64,000 nucleotides of DNA, taken from the NCBI RefSeq assembly GCF_002483235.1, contig NZ_DLHN01000009.1, positions 82,163-146,162 on the forward strand, in the 5' to 3' direction. Shown here in pieces: positions 53,515 to 61,617 of the stretch. The DNA is from Pedobacter glucosidilyticus (GTDB lineage: Bacteria > Bacteroidota > Bacteroidia > Sphingobacteriales > Sphingobacteriaceae). Every line of letters begins with the position of its first letter. The stretch's first letter is position 1. The notes under the pieces were generated by a model. It was not told the DNA's origin, ran no database searches, and saw nothing but the letters and a program-made list of their open reading frames with translations. The position numbers and the translations under genes are program-made.

Positions 53515-53742
53515 TTAAAATGAGTATTTTAGTTTTTTTAAATGTCTTTTTTTAAAAGTTCCAGAGGTAATTTTAATTTCTGTACCATCATTAAAAATTC
53601 TATAAACACCATCTTCTTTAACCATAGATTTTCCGAGGTTTAAAGCTTCAACAACTCGTAACACATCAGTTGAATAGTTTGAAACATCTTTAATAATAAG
53701 TTCTAAAGAGATATTATCTTTTTCTGCTTTCTTTAATGCCAT
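53515..53742 (-). CDS. Small protein upstream of the zeta-like gene, possible antitoxin
   Basis: A 75-residue protein with a mixed alpha/beta pattern and a basic C-terminus (FKKRHLKKLKYSF). Its position immediately before a zeta-like gene (1-bp gap) is where a small partner is found in related Bacteroidota cassettes, so an antitoxin is plausible. No family motif is visible, so this is only context. Confidence 0.55.
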   Translation of the reverse strand: MALKKAEKDNISLELIIKDVSNYSTDVLRVVEALNLGKSMVKEDGVYRIFNDGTEIKITSGTFKKRHLKKLKYSF

Positions 53743-53778
53743 ATTTAAAAATACGTTAATTAATTTATAAAGGCAACA

Positions 53779-54783
53779 TTAATTATTGGTTATTAAACCA
53801 GCCAAAAGCTCATAAGATTTAAACCTATCTTCTGCTGTATCTGTAAAGGTAGAAATCATAATTTCATCCGTATCAAAATCACGGCAGATATTTTCTAGCT
53901 TAACTTTCATTTCTTCTGGTGTACCAATAGCCATTCTTTGCCTGTTATATAAAATCCTATTCCATTCTAAAGCATCATAATCCTCGTCTTTGATGTCTTC
54001 ATACGAAAAGCGTTCGTTAAATTTACCTTTTTCAAAGCTTAATAAACGATAGTCCATGAGGGCTTGTACTTGTTTTACTTTCTCTTCATCTTCAGAACAA
54101 AAGCCAAAAATGCCAACACTGGTTTGTGGTGTTTTTAATTCATCCGAAGGGACAAATTTTTCTTTATAGGCTTTTATAGCTTGTGGCCCACCTTGTGGGT
54201 TGATAAACTGAGCAAAGGATAAAGCCATGCCAAAATACGCAGCCAATAAAGCGCTTTCTCCACTAGAAGTAAGTAGCCATAAATCTGGCGAGGTGCTAAT
54301 CATGGGGATGGCATTGATTTTAATTTCGCTAACGCCTTCAATAGGTTCATCATTTAAAAAAGCTCTTAAATCTCTAAGCTGCTGAATGTAATTTTGAGGG
54401 TCGAAATTATTAGATGGGTTTAGTAAATGTGCCGTTATACGGTCGCCACCCGGTGCTCTTCCCATGCCTAAATCTATTCTGTTGGGATAAAGGGCTTCTA
54501 GCACCCTAAAATTTTCTGCAACTCTTAAAGTGCTGTGGTTGGGCATCATCATACCGCCAGAACCTAAACGTATATTTTTAGTTTCGGCACCTAAGCGGGC
54601 AATCATAATTTCTGGGGAGCCAGTTGCTAAAGTGGCCGAATTGTGATGTTCGCTAAGCCAATATCGGGTATAACCCAATTGATCAGCTAATTTGGCAAGC
54701 GCTATACTTTCTTGTAAAGATTCTTCTGCACTACTCCCTTTTCTTATGGGGGTTTGGTCTAAAACACTTAATCTCATCTTCAT
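53779..54783 (-). CDS. LLM-class flavin-dependent oxidoreductase
   Basis: A luciferase-like monooxygenase of about 334 residues (TIM barrel, FMN-dependent, uses reduced flavin). It opens RLSVLDQTPIRKG, then GYTRYWLSEHHN, IRLGSGGMMMPNHSTLRVAENF and DLGMGRAPGGD, the signature of the YhbW/MsnO8 subgroup, whose members have no fixed known substrate. The in-frame TTG at 54789 is rejected for the ATG at 54783; ATG at 54777 is also possible. Single gene. Confidence 0.88.
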   Translation of the reverse strand: MKMRLSVLDQTPIRKGSSAEESLQESIALAKLADQLGYTRYWLSEHHNSATLATGSPEIMIARLGAETKNIRLGSGGMMMPNHSTLRVAENFRVLEALYPNRIDLGMGRAPGGDRITAHLLNPSNNFDPQNYIQQLRDLRAFLNDEPIEGVSEIKINAIPMISTSPDLWLLTSSGESALLAAYFGMALSFAQFINPQGGPQAIKAYKEKFVPSDELKTPQTSVGIFGFCSEDEEKVKQVQALMDYRLLSFEKGKFNERFSYEDIKDEDYDALEWNRILYNRQRMAIGTPEEMKVKLENICRDFDTDEIMISTFTDTAEDRFKSYELLAGLITNN

Positions 54784-54856
54784 GCTCAAATTTAACGATG
54801 ATTAAGCAAATACGTTTTATATCTAGGTTTTCTTGACGGTTAAGTGATAGAGATAG

Positions 54857-54910
54857 CCTCACCCTCAATCCCTCTCCTCCCAAGGAGTCCCTTTGGGACA
54901 AAGGAGAGGG
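54857..54910. repeat. Dispersed CCTCACCC/CCCTCTCC repeat, copy 3
   Basis: Begins CCTCACCCTCAATCCCTCTC, as copy 1 does with one change, and has the same outer arms CCCTCTCCT and AGGAGAGGG around an inner CCCAA/TTGGG pair. It lies in the 323-bp spacer downstream of eno. Confidence 0.7.
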
Positions 54911-55020
54911 AAGCGCAGGAGATACCTGTTTAATTTAAGAAAGATCTGCTTTTGTTTTTTTTATAGCCGCCCAGAGTCTTAACTCTTTCGTCTTTATTTC
55001 TTGCTCAAAATTCAATGCTT
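54911..55020. other. Remaining spacer downstream of eno with a 7-base-period tract
   Basis: No gene is seen. Positions 54973-55007 show the seven-base units AGAGTCT, TAACTCT, TTCGTCT, TTATTTC and TTGCTCA. A matching series occurs on the other side of the eno terminator at 55064-55098. Confidence 0.5.
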
Positions 55021-55051
55021 AAAAAAACCGCTCCCAAAATAGAAGCGGTTT
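55021..55051 (-). terminator. Terminator of eno
   Basis: AAACCGCT (55025-55032) pairs with AGCGGTTT (55044-55051) around an 11-nt loop; in the minus direction an U run follows. It lies 56 bp after the eno stop codon. Confidence 0.8.
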
Positions 55052-55063
55052 CTTTAGACATCC

Positions 55064-55098
55064 AGAGTCTTTACTCCTTCATCCTTGTTCTTTTATCC
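55064..55098. repeat. Degenerate 7-base-period tract next to the eno stop
   Basis: Consecutive units AGAGTCT, TTACTCC, TTCATCC, TTGTTCT and TTTATCC fit NNNNTCY. The related tract at 54973-55007 shares its first unit. Confidence 0.5.
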
Positions 55099-55106
55099 TA
55101 AAAAAA

Positions 55107-56408
55107 CTATTTTCTGTTTTTAAAGAATTTAAAGTCTTTACCAATGAATTTTGCATTGCTACCTAATTCTTCTTCAATACGTAATAATTGATTGTATTTT
55201 GCAATCCTATCAGAACGAGAAGCAGAACCAGTTTTAATCTGGCCACAGTTTAAAGCAACCGCTAAATCAGCAATAGTAGTATCTTCAGTTTCTCCAGAAC
55301 GGTGAGACATTACAGAAGTATAGCTATTGGTTTGCGCCATGCTTACAGCATTAATAGTTTCAGTTAAAGAACCAATTTGGTTTACTTTTACTAAAATTGA
55401 GTTTCCGGTTTGGTTATCAATACCTTGCTTTAAACGAGTTACGTTAGTTACAAATAAATCATCACCAACCAATTGAACTTTATCGCCAATTTTTTCTGTT
55501 AATAATTTCCAACCATCCCAATCGTTTTCGTCCATACCATCCTCAATAGAGATAATAGGATATTTCTCTGTTAAAGAAGCTAAGTATGCTACTTGCTCTG
55601 CACTGGTACGTTTTGCACCATTTGGCCCTTCAAATTTAGAATAATCGTAAATTCCGTCTTTGTAGAATTCAGATGCAGCACAGTCAAAAGCTAAGCAAAT
55701 ATCAACACCTGGCTTATAACCAGCTTTTTCAATAGCTTTTAAAATGGTTTCAACACCATCTTCAGTACCTTCAAAAGTAGGAGCAAAACCACCTTCGTCA
55801 CCTACTGCTGTAGATAAACCTCTATCGTGTAAAATAGCTTTTAAGTTATGGAAAACTTCAGTACCCCAACGTAAAGCCTCAGAGAAAGAAGAAGCGCCAA
55901 CAGGCATAATCATAAACTCTTGGAATGCGATAGGAGCATCAGAGTGAGAACCACCGTTAACGATGTTCATCATTGGGATAGGTAAAGTGTTAGCATTAAC
56001 ACCACCAATGTAACGGTATAAAGGTTGTCTGCTTTCTTGTGCTGCAGCTTTAGCTACTGCTAAAGAAACACCTAAAATAGCATTAGCCCCTAAGTTACCT
56101 TTGTTTTCAGTACCATCTAATTTTAACATAATGCTATCAATAGTGTTTTGTTCAAAAACATCAACACCTCTTAATTCTTTAGCAATCACATCATTTACAT
56201 TGGCAACGGCCTTTAAAACGCCTTTACCTAAATATACAGATTTATCTTTATCACGTAATTCTACAGCTTCGTATTGTCCGGTTGAAGCACCAGAAGGAAC
56301 AGCTGCTCTTCCAATAGCACCGTTTTCGGTGATTACATCTACCTCAATGGTAGGGTTACCTCTCGAGTCGAGGATTTGTCTTGCATGTACATCAAGAATT
56401 AAGCTCAT
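55107..56408 (-). CDS. eno: Enolase
   Basis: A 433-residue glycolytic enzyme that interconverts 2-phosphoglycerate and phosphoenolpyruvate. Conserved blocks are ARQILDSRGNPTIEVDV, GASTGQYEAVELRDKD, the metal and catalytic region ISIEDGMDENDWDGW and GDDLFVTN, the catalytic KVNQIGSLTETI lysine and VMSHRSGETEDTTIADLA. Length is that of bacterial enolases. On the minus strand TATATTTG (56488-56495) lies about 80 bp upstream and is a likely -7 element. It also is part of the RNA degradosome in some bacteria. Confidence 0.98.
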   Translation of the reverse strand: MSLILDVHARQILDSRGNPTIEVDVITENGAIGRAAVPSGASTGQYEAVELRDKDKSVYLGKGVLKAVANVNDVIAKELRGVDVFEQNTIDSIMLKLDGTENKGNLGANAILGVSLAVAKAAAQESRQPLYRYIGGVNANTLPIPMMNIVNGGSHSDAPIAFQEFMIMPVGASSFSEALRWGTEVFHNLKAILHDRGLSTAVGDEGGFAPTFEGTEDGVETILKAIEKAGYKPGVDICLAFDCAASEFYKDGIYDYSKFEGPNGAKRTSAEQVAYLASLTEKYPIISIEDGMDENDWDGWKLLTEKIGDKVQLVGDDLFVTNVTRLKQGIDNQTGNSILVKVNQIGSLTETINAVSMAQTNSYTSVMSHRSGETEDTTIADLAVALNCGQIKTGSASRSDRIAKYNQLLRIEEELGSNAKFIGKDFKFFKNRK

Positions 56409-56487
56409 AGTATTTAATTTGTTGGATTATTCGATTTTACTCTTAGTGTTAAAAGTACACTAAAGTATTGTTTTTATTTTAACTGGG

Positions 56488-56495
56488 CAAATATA
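56488..56495 (-). promoter_or_regulatory. -7 element of a likely eno promoter
   Basis: TATATTTG on the minus strand matches TAnnTTTG exactly, about 80 bp upstream of the eno ATG. No TTTG lies 19-20 bases further upstream, so the promoter is only partly supported. Confidence 0.4.
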
Positions 56496-56576
56496 AACTT
56501 TTTAGGGATATGCTTTACGTATAAAATGTTATGTATGTGCTAAGAAAATGTTGGTTTTAAATTTTAGGAAAGCAAA

Positions 56577-56696
56577 GCAGTTGCTACTATGAAGGGGCAG
56601 TCTGGCTTTCCGCTCATACTGCTTCAGGCCTTAAGCACAAATGCTGGTATACGCTACAATCCAGTTTATTTTGGATAGGCTTGTGCAGGGATTTTT
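56577..56696. repeat. Structured intergenic segment, possible dispersed repeat
   Basis: GC-richer than the flanks and with short inverted pairs (GCACAA near 56635 with TTGTGC at 56681; ATCCA with TGGAT). Words such as GGCTTTCCGCT and GCTACAATCC recall sequences I associate with repeated intergenic elements in this group; the link is from memory and not tested. Confidence 0.35.
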
Positions 56697-56708
56697 AAGT
56701 TACAACGC

Positions 56709-57047
56709 TTAAAAATCTAATATTTCAATAACGTCTGTATTTCTTTTGGTGTGTATAATATCTAAAATTCTTACTTCCTGCTCATGAACCCTGTAAATAA
56801 TCTTGTAACTCCATAAAGAAACAGAGCGAAATTCTTTATTACTGCCTTGTAAATAATATTCAGTTGAAAAACGTTCGGGCATATCGCTAAGACTTGCTGT
56901 TAAACTTAGAATTTCTTTTTTGACTTTTTGTGCTGCATTTGGTGATGCTTCTTTGATGTACAAATAAATAGCTTTTAAAGATTCTTTAGCTTGAATATCC
57001 CAAACTATTTTATAACGCGTATTACCAATTTTCAGACTCTTTTTCAA
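56709..57047 (-). CDS. ParE/RelE-type toxin
   Basis: A 112-residue toxin of the RelE/ParE superfamily. The family pattern is WDIQAKESLKAIYLYI, then MPERFSTEYY, FRSVSLWSYKIIYRVHEQEVRILDIIHTKRN with the C-terminal basic/His residues. It may poison gyrase or cleave mRNA; ParE-type is likelier by its YKIIYRV and length. It starts with TTG at 57047, inside the antitoxin gene (26-bp overlap), and there is no ATG alternative, so translation is coupled. It pairs with the gene at 57022-57267. Confidence 0.85.
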   Translation of the reverse strand: MKKSLKIGNTRYKIVWDIQAKESLKAIYLYIKEASPNAAQKVKKEILSLTASLSDMPERFSTEYYLQGSNKEFRSVSLWSYKIIYRVHEQEVRILDIIHTKRNTDVIEILDF

Positions 57048-57267
57048 TTTCTTGTTGAGTTATAAATACGCCGTTATTTATTCTGGTATCAGCATTTTCT
57101 ATTTGTGCTATTAATTGTTGTTTGGTGATCTCTTTACCATTTAATTGATATCCAACAATCTCCTCAGTGCTTTTGTGAAATAGCTTTTTGATTTGCTTAA
57201 TAATATTGATGTCTTGAGTTTTTACAAGCTCCTCAATTAAAATTAATTTTTCTGCATGGATATCCAT
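57022..57267 (-). CDS. Antitoxin of the ParE/RelE-type pair
   Basis: An 81-residue protein starting at the ATG at 57267 (MDIHAEKLILIEELVKTQD); an in-frame TTG at 57285 would add six residues. It has a helical N-terminus, a conserved middle YQLNGKEITKQQLI and an acidic tail (QQEIEKESENW) that likely covers the toxin's active site. It is not a ribbon-helix-helix or Xre protein by eye; similar proteins occur before ParE-type toxins in Bacteroidota. It overlaps the toxin by 26 bp. Confidence 0.75.
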   Translation of the reverse strand: MDIHAEKLILIEELVKTQDINIIKQIKKLFHKSTEEIVGYQLNGKEITKQQLIAQIENADTRINNGVFITQQEIEKESENW

Positions 57268-57515
57268 AAGCGATTTTTTTAACAATCAAATATAATCAAA
57301 TCTAAACCATGTTTGATAAAACAAAACTGATAAAGTTCAAATAAGACAAGTGCCTAATATCTTCATAGCTAACTATTAAAGTTTAATATCAGGGAAATAA
57401 AAACTACTATTAATTTTCAATTAAAATGAGGTTTATACCCTCTAATTCCTAAAAAATTGCTAATCTTGCAGCACTAACATTTCAAACAAAAAACCAATAT
57501 ATTTAAATATACATC

Positions 57516-58976
57516 ATGAGTAAAGCAATTTCAGATATCGGGATTATAGGTATTGCTGTAATGGGCGAAAACCTAATCTTGAACATGGAAAGTAAAGGAT
57601 TTCATGTAACTGCGTACAACCGTACTGTAGATAAAGTAGAAAACTTTATCAATGGTAGAGCTAAAGGTAAAAACATCTACGGAGCAAAATCTATTGAAGA
57701 TTTAATCGGCTCTTTAAAAGCTCCACGTAAAGTTATGTTAATGGTAAAAGCAGGTAAGCCTGTTGATGATTTCATCGAGCTGTTAATTCCTCATTTATCT
57801 CCTGGTGATATTATTATTGATGGTGGAAACTCTCACTTCCCTGATACAGAGCGTCGTGTAAAATACGTAGAGAGTAAAGGTCTATATTTTATTGGAAGTG
57901 GTGTTTCTGGTGGCGAGGAAGGTGCTTTATTAGGTCCTTCAATTATGCCGGGTGGTTCTAAAGCTGCTTGGCCAGCTGTAAAACCTATTTTCCAAGGTAT
58001 AGCTGCCAAAGTAGATGATGGTTCTCCTTGTTGCGATTGGGTAGGCGACGGTGGTGCTGGGCACTTCGTTAAAATGGTACATAACGGTATCGAGTATGGT
58101 GATATGCAATTGATAAACGAAGTTTATCATATCATGAAAGACGTTTTAGGAATGTCTACAGATGAAATGCATGAAGTATTTAAAGAATGGAACGAAGGTG
58201 AATTGGATAGCTACTTGGTAGAAATCACCCGAGATATTTTAGCCTACAAAGAAGCGGATGGTACCCCAATAGTTGAAAAAATATTAGATACTGCTGGGCA
58301 AAAAGGTACAGGTAAATGGACAGGTACAGTTGCTTTAGAGTTAGGTATTCCATTAACTTTAATTACCGAGTCTGTATTCTCAAGATGTTTATCGGCGTTA
58401 AAAGATGAGCGTGTTGCTGCATCTAAAGTTTTAACTGCTGGTCCAAAACCATCATTTAATGGCGATAGACAAGAATATATCAATTACTTAAGAGATGCTT
58501 TATATGCTGCTAAAGTAATTTCTTATGCGCAAGGTTACCAAATGATGAAAGCTGCTGCTAAAGAATACGGTTGGGAGTTAAGCTACGGTAATATTGCTTT
58601 AATGTGGAGAGGTGGATGTATTATCCGTTCTCGTTTCTTAGGAAACATCAAAGAAGCATTTGATCATAACCCAGACTTGGCTAACCTTTTATTAGACCCT
58701 TATTTTGCTGAGAAAATTCAAGCATGCCAAAATGGTTTAAGACAAGCGGTGGCTTTAGCAACTATCAATGGTATTCCTGCGCCTTGCTTAAGTGCTGGCT
58801 TAAATTATTATGATGGTTACCGTTGCGAGCGCTTACCTGCCAACTTATTACAAGCGCAACGTGATTATTTTGGTGCACATACTTACGAGCGTATTGATAA
58901 ACCAAGAGGAGAGTTCTTCCACACCAATTGGACAGGTCGTGGTGGTACCACCTCATCTACAACTTATGTAGTTTAA
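57516..58976 (+). CDS. gnd: 6-phosphogluconate dehydrogenase, decarboxylating
   Basis: A 486-residue NADP-dependent enzyme of the oxidative pentose phosphate pathway. The Rossmann motif GIIGIAVMGENLILNM, the NRTVDKV loop that contacts the NADP phosphate, GVSGGEEGALLGPSIMPGG, catalytic lysine in GHFVKMVHNGIEYGDMQ and the C-terminal RDYFGAHTYERIDKPRGEFFHTNW are all intact. Length matches the long eukaryotic/bacterial dimeric form (about 470-490). It is a single gene with its own terminator; zwf is not next to it. Confidence 0.97.
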   Translation: MSKAISDIGIIGIAVMGENLILNMESKGFHVTAYNRTVDKVENFINGRAKGKNIYGAKSIEDLIGSLKAPRKVMLMVKAGKPVDDFIELLIPHLSPGDIIIDGGNSHFPDTERRVKYVESKGLYFIGSGVSGGEEGALLGPSIMPGGSKAAWPAVKPIFQGIAAKVDDGSPCCDWVGDGGAGHFVKMVHNGIEYGDMQLINEVYHIMKDVLGMSTDEMHEVFKEWNEGELDSYLVEITRDILAYKEADGTPIVEKILDTAGQKGTGKWTGTVALELGIPLTLITESVFSRCLSALKDERVAASKVLTAGPKPSFNGDRQEYINYLRDALYAAKVISYAQGYQMMKAAAKEYGWELSYGNIALMWRGGCIIRSRFLGNIKEAFDHNPDLANLLLDPYFAEKIQACQNGLRQAVALATINGIPAPCLSAGLNYYDGYRCERLPANLLQAQRDYFGAHTYERIDKPRGEFFHTNWTGRGGTTSSTTYVV

Positions 58977-58996
58977 GTATATATATATTATATGAG

Positions 58997-59030
58997 AAGC
59001 CTTTCAGGATTTTTCTGAAAGGCTTTTTTT
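58997..59030 (+). terminator. Terminator of gnd
   Basis: An 11-bp stem (AAGCCTTTCAG, 58997-59007, with CTGAAAGGCTT, 59015-59025) and a 7-nt loop are followed by T residues, 20 bp after the stop codon. Confidence 0.9.
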
Positions 59031-59118
59031 ATTAAATTTTGCTAAAATTTTTATCATTTAAGATTTATTTATAATTTTATAAGTAACAAGGGTTAAGTGT
59101 CTACCTAAAGCTTATCCT

Positions 59119-61566
59119 ATGAATTTTATGGCGCAAAACATTCAACTGCAACTAGCTTCAGAATTTGTACAATTTACAGATAAGAATATCTTTCTAACAG
59201 GTAAAGCCGGTACTGGTAAAACTACATTTCTACATCGGTTAAAAGAAAACTGCCCAAAAAGAATGGTTATTGTAGCACCTACGGGTGTAGCGGCTATCAA
59301 TGCAGGTGGTAGTACTATCCACTCGTTTTTTCAATTAGCATTTGGGCCTTATGTGCCAAATGCTGATCAAAAATCCTTTCAACACAAAATGAATAAGCAA
59401 AAAATCAGTCTTATCAAAAGTCTTGATTTATTGGTTATTGATGAAATAAGTATGGTAAGGGCCGATACTTTAGATAATATTGATGAAGTTTTAAGAAGAT
59501 ATAGGGATAGAACCAAACCTTTTGGTGGCGTACAACTGTTAATGATTGGCGATTTGCATCAGCTGTCTCCCGTGGTTAAAGATCAGGATTGGGAGCTCTT
59601 AAAGTCTCATTACAATAATTTATATTTTTTTAATAGCAAAGCTTTACAACAAACTTCTCCTATTAGTATCGAGTTAAAGCATATCTATCGCCAATCTGAT
59701 ACCTTTTTTATTGATATTTTAAATGCCGTTAGAGAAAACCGTATTGATGAGCAAATTTTAGCGCAGCTTAATCAACGTTACATTCCCAATTTCAATCCCG
59801 ATGAGGAAGAAGGTTATATCACTTTAACATCTCATAACCAATCTGCCAATATCATTAACGATGAAAAGCTGAAAGGTTTAAAAGCAAAAAGTCATCATTA
59901 TAAAGCTGATGTTAAAGGTGAGTTTCCTGAGTTTTCTTATCCCAACTCCTTAGAGTTGGAGCTTAAAGAAGGCGCACAAGTCATGTTTGTTAAAAACGAC
60001 GCTTCCAGAGATAAGCTCTATTTTAATGGTAAAATTGGTAAAATCATCAAAATAAAAGATGGCTATATCCATGTTAAATGCCCTTCGGATTTACAAGAAA
60101 TTGTAGTGGGTAGGGTAGAGTGGGAGAATACCAAATACGAGTTAAATCCGGAAACGAAAGAAATAGAAGAAAAAGTAATAGGTAGTTTTGTCCAATATCC
60201 TATTAAATTGGCTTGGGCTATCACCATTCATAAAAGTCAAGGTTTAACTTTTGAAAAAGCCATTATTGATGCCAATGCAGCCTTTGCTCACGGGCAAGTT
60301 TATGTGGCTTTAAGCCGATGTAAAAGCTTTGAAGGGATGGTCTTACGTACACCTATTTCTTATCAAAGTATTAAAACGGATGGTACGGTTGCTACTTATA
60401 CTAAAAATGCAGAGCAAAACTCTCCTGATGAGCAGCATTTAACAGAAGCTAAAGTTGTTTTTCAGAGGAATTTATTACTAGAACTTTTTGATTTTAAGAA
60501 ATTAAAATCAGCACTTTATCTATGTAAGAAATTAGCAGAAGAGTATCATCAAATTATAAGTTTAGGCTTCTTAGAGAATATTAATGCAGTTAGAGAGGCG
60601 GCAGAAATTGATATTTACACGGTTGCCGAAAAGTTTAATAAGCAAATTGTACAATACCTACAACAAGGTAAGCTACCAGAAGAAAATGAAGAGTTGCAAG
60701 AACGTGTTAAAAAGGCTTGTACATATTTTGTTGATAAGTTAACAATACTTCACCAAAACTTAGATAAAGTAAGTTTTGATGCGGATAATAAAACCATTAA
60801 GAAGCAATTTTTAGAGGCTTTAGAGCAGGTAGAAAAAGAAGTTTTCATTAAGCAATCGGCTCTTAAGCTTTGTTGCAATGGTTTTAAAACTTTAAGCTAT
60901 TTAAAAACTAAAGCTAATGCCGAGATAGATTTTTTGAATCTTAAAAAAGCAACTCCTGTAGAAAAAGCTTCTGCTACGGTTAGTGGTGTTCAGCATCCTG
61001 ATTTGTACAAAACCATTAAAACTTGGCGAGACCAATTAGCTTCAGAAAATAGTGTTCCGGTTTATCATATTTTACCGCAAAAGGTTTTGGTAGAGTTGGT
61101 GAATAAATTGCCATCAAACTTTCAAGAATTAGAAAGTATCAAAGGAATGGGTAAAACCAAAGTGAAACAATTTGGAAACGAGTTGTTGACGATGATTAAT
61201 GATTTTTGTGAGAAAAGGGAAATCTCACAAACACCTTTTCAATTGTTTGTAAAAACAACCGCAGAGAAAATAGATACCAAAAAGCTAAGCTTCGATTTGT
61301 TTAAAGCAGGAAAAACCATTCAAGAAATTGCTTTGGAGAGAAATTTAGCGCCTACCACCATTGAAACTCATTTAGCACATTATGTTGGTACTGGAGATTT
61401 AGATATTTATAGCATTGTAAATAAGAGCAAGGTGAGCCAAATTCAAGATTATATCTGGAGGAATAAGCCTTCTTCTTTAAATGACACAAAAGCAGCTTTA
61501 GGTGAAGAGATTTCTTATGGCGAGATAAGAGCCGTAATGAAGTTTATGGAGCTTAATAATCCGTAA
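59119..61566 (+). CDS. PIF1-family helicase with HRDC and HTH_40 domains
   Basis: An 815-residue protein. Residues 1-200 hold a PIF1-like motor (Walker A GKAGTGKTTF, VIDEISMV, MIGDLHQLSPV, HIYRQ). The second RecA lobe includes a UvrD-type C-terminal part (AWAITIHKSQGLTFEKAIID and VALSRCKSFEGMVL). Then follow an HRDC domain (about 630-700, ELVNKLPSNFQELESIKGMG) and a helicase-HTH_40 domain (about 718-815, ALERNLAPTTIETHLAHYV). PIF1 enzymes resolve G-quadruplexes and replication blocks. This fusion is frequent in Bacteroidota. Starts are ATG at 59119 or 59128. Confidence 0.9.
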   Translation: MNFMAQNIQLQLASEFVQFTDKNIFLTGKAGTGKTTFLHRLKENCPKRMVIVAPTGVAAINAGGSTIHSFFQLAFGPYVPNADQKSFQHKMNKQKISLIKSLDLLVIDEISMVRADTLDNIDEVLRRYRDRTKPFGGVQLLMIGDLHQLSPVVKDQDWELLKSHYNNLYFFNSKALQQTSPISIELKHIYRQSDTFFIDILNAVRENRIDEQILAQLNQRYIPNFNPDEEEGYITLTSHNQSANIINDEKLKGLKAKSHHYKADVKGEFPEFSYPNSLELELKEGAQVMFVKNDASRDKLYFNGKIGKIIKIKDGYIHVKCPSDLQEIVVGRVEWENTKYELNPETKEIEEKVIGSFVQYPIKLAWAITIHKSQGLTFEKAIIDANAAFAHGQVYVALSRCKSFEGMVLRTPISYQSIKTDGTVATYTKNAEQNSPDEQHLTEAKVVFQRNLLLELFDFKKLKSALYLCKKLAEEYHQIISLGFLENINAVREAAEIDIYTVAEKFNKQIVQYLQQGKLPEENEELQERVKKACTYFVDKLTILHQNLDKVSFDADNKTIKKQFLEALEQVEKEVFIKQSALKLCCNGFKTLSYLKTKANAEIDFLNLKKATPVEKASATVSGVQHPDLYKTIKTWRDQLASENSVPVYHILPQKVLVELVNKLPSNFQELESIKGMGKTKVKQFGNELLTMINDFCEKREISQTPFQLFVKTTAEKIDTKKLSFDLFKAGKTIQEIALERNLAPTTIETHLAHYVGTGDLDIYSIVNKSKVSQIQDYIWRNKPSSLNDTKAALGEEISYGEIRAVMKFMELNNP

Positions 61567-61575
61567 CCATTAAAA

Positions 61576-61610
61576 TAAAAAAAAATCCCTCTTTTTCGGA
61601 GGGATTTTTA
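61576..61610. terminator. Bidirectional terminator between the helicase and carA
   Basis: An 11-bp stem (61581-61591 with 61599-61609) around a 7-nt loop, with A and T runs on both sides. The two genes converge here, so it serves both. Confidence 0.85.
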
Positions 61611-61617
61611 TGATGCT

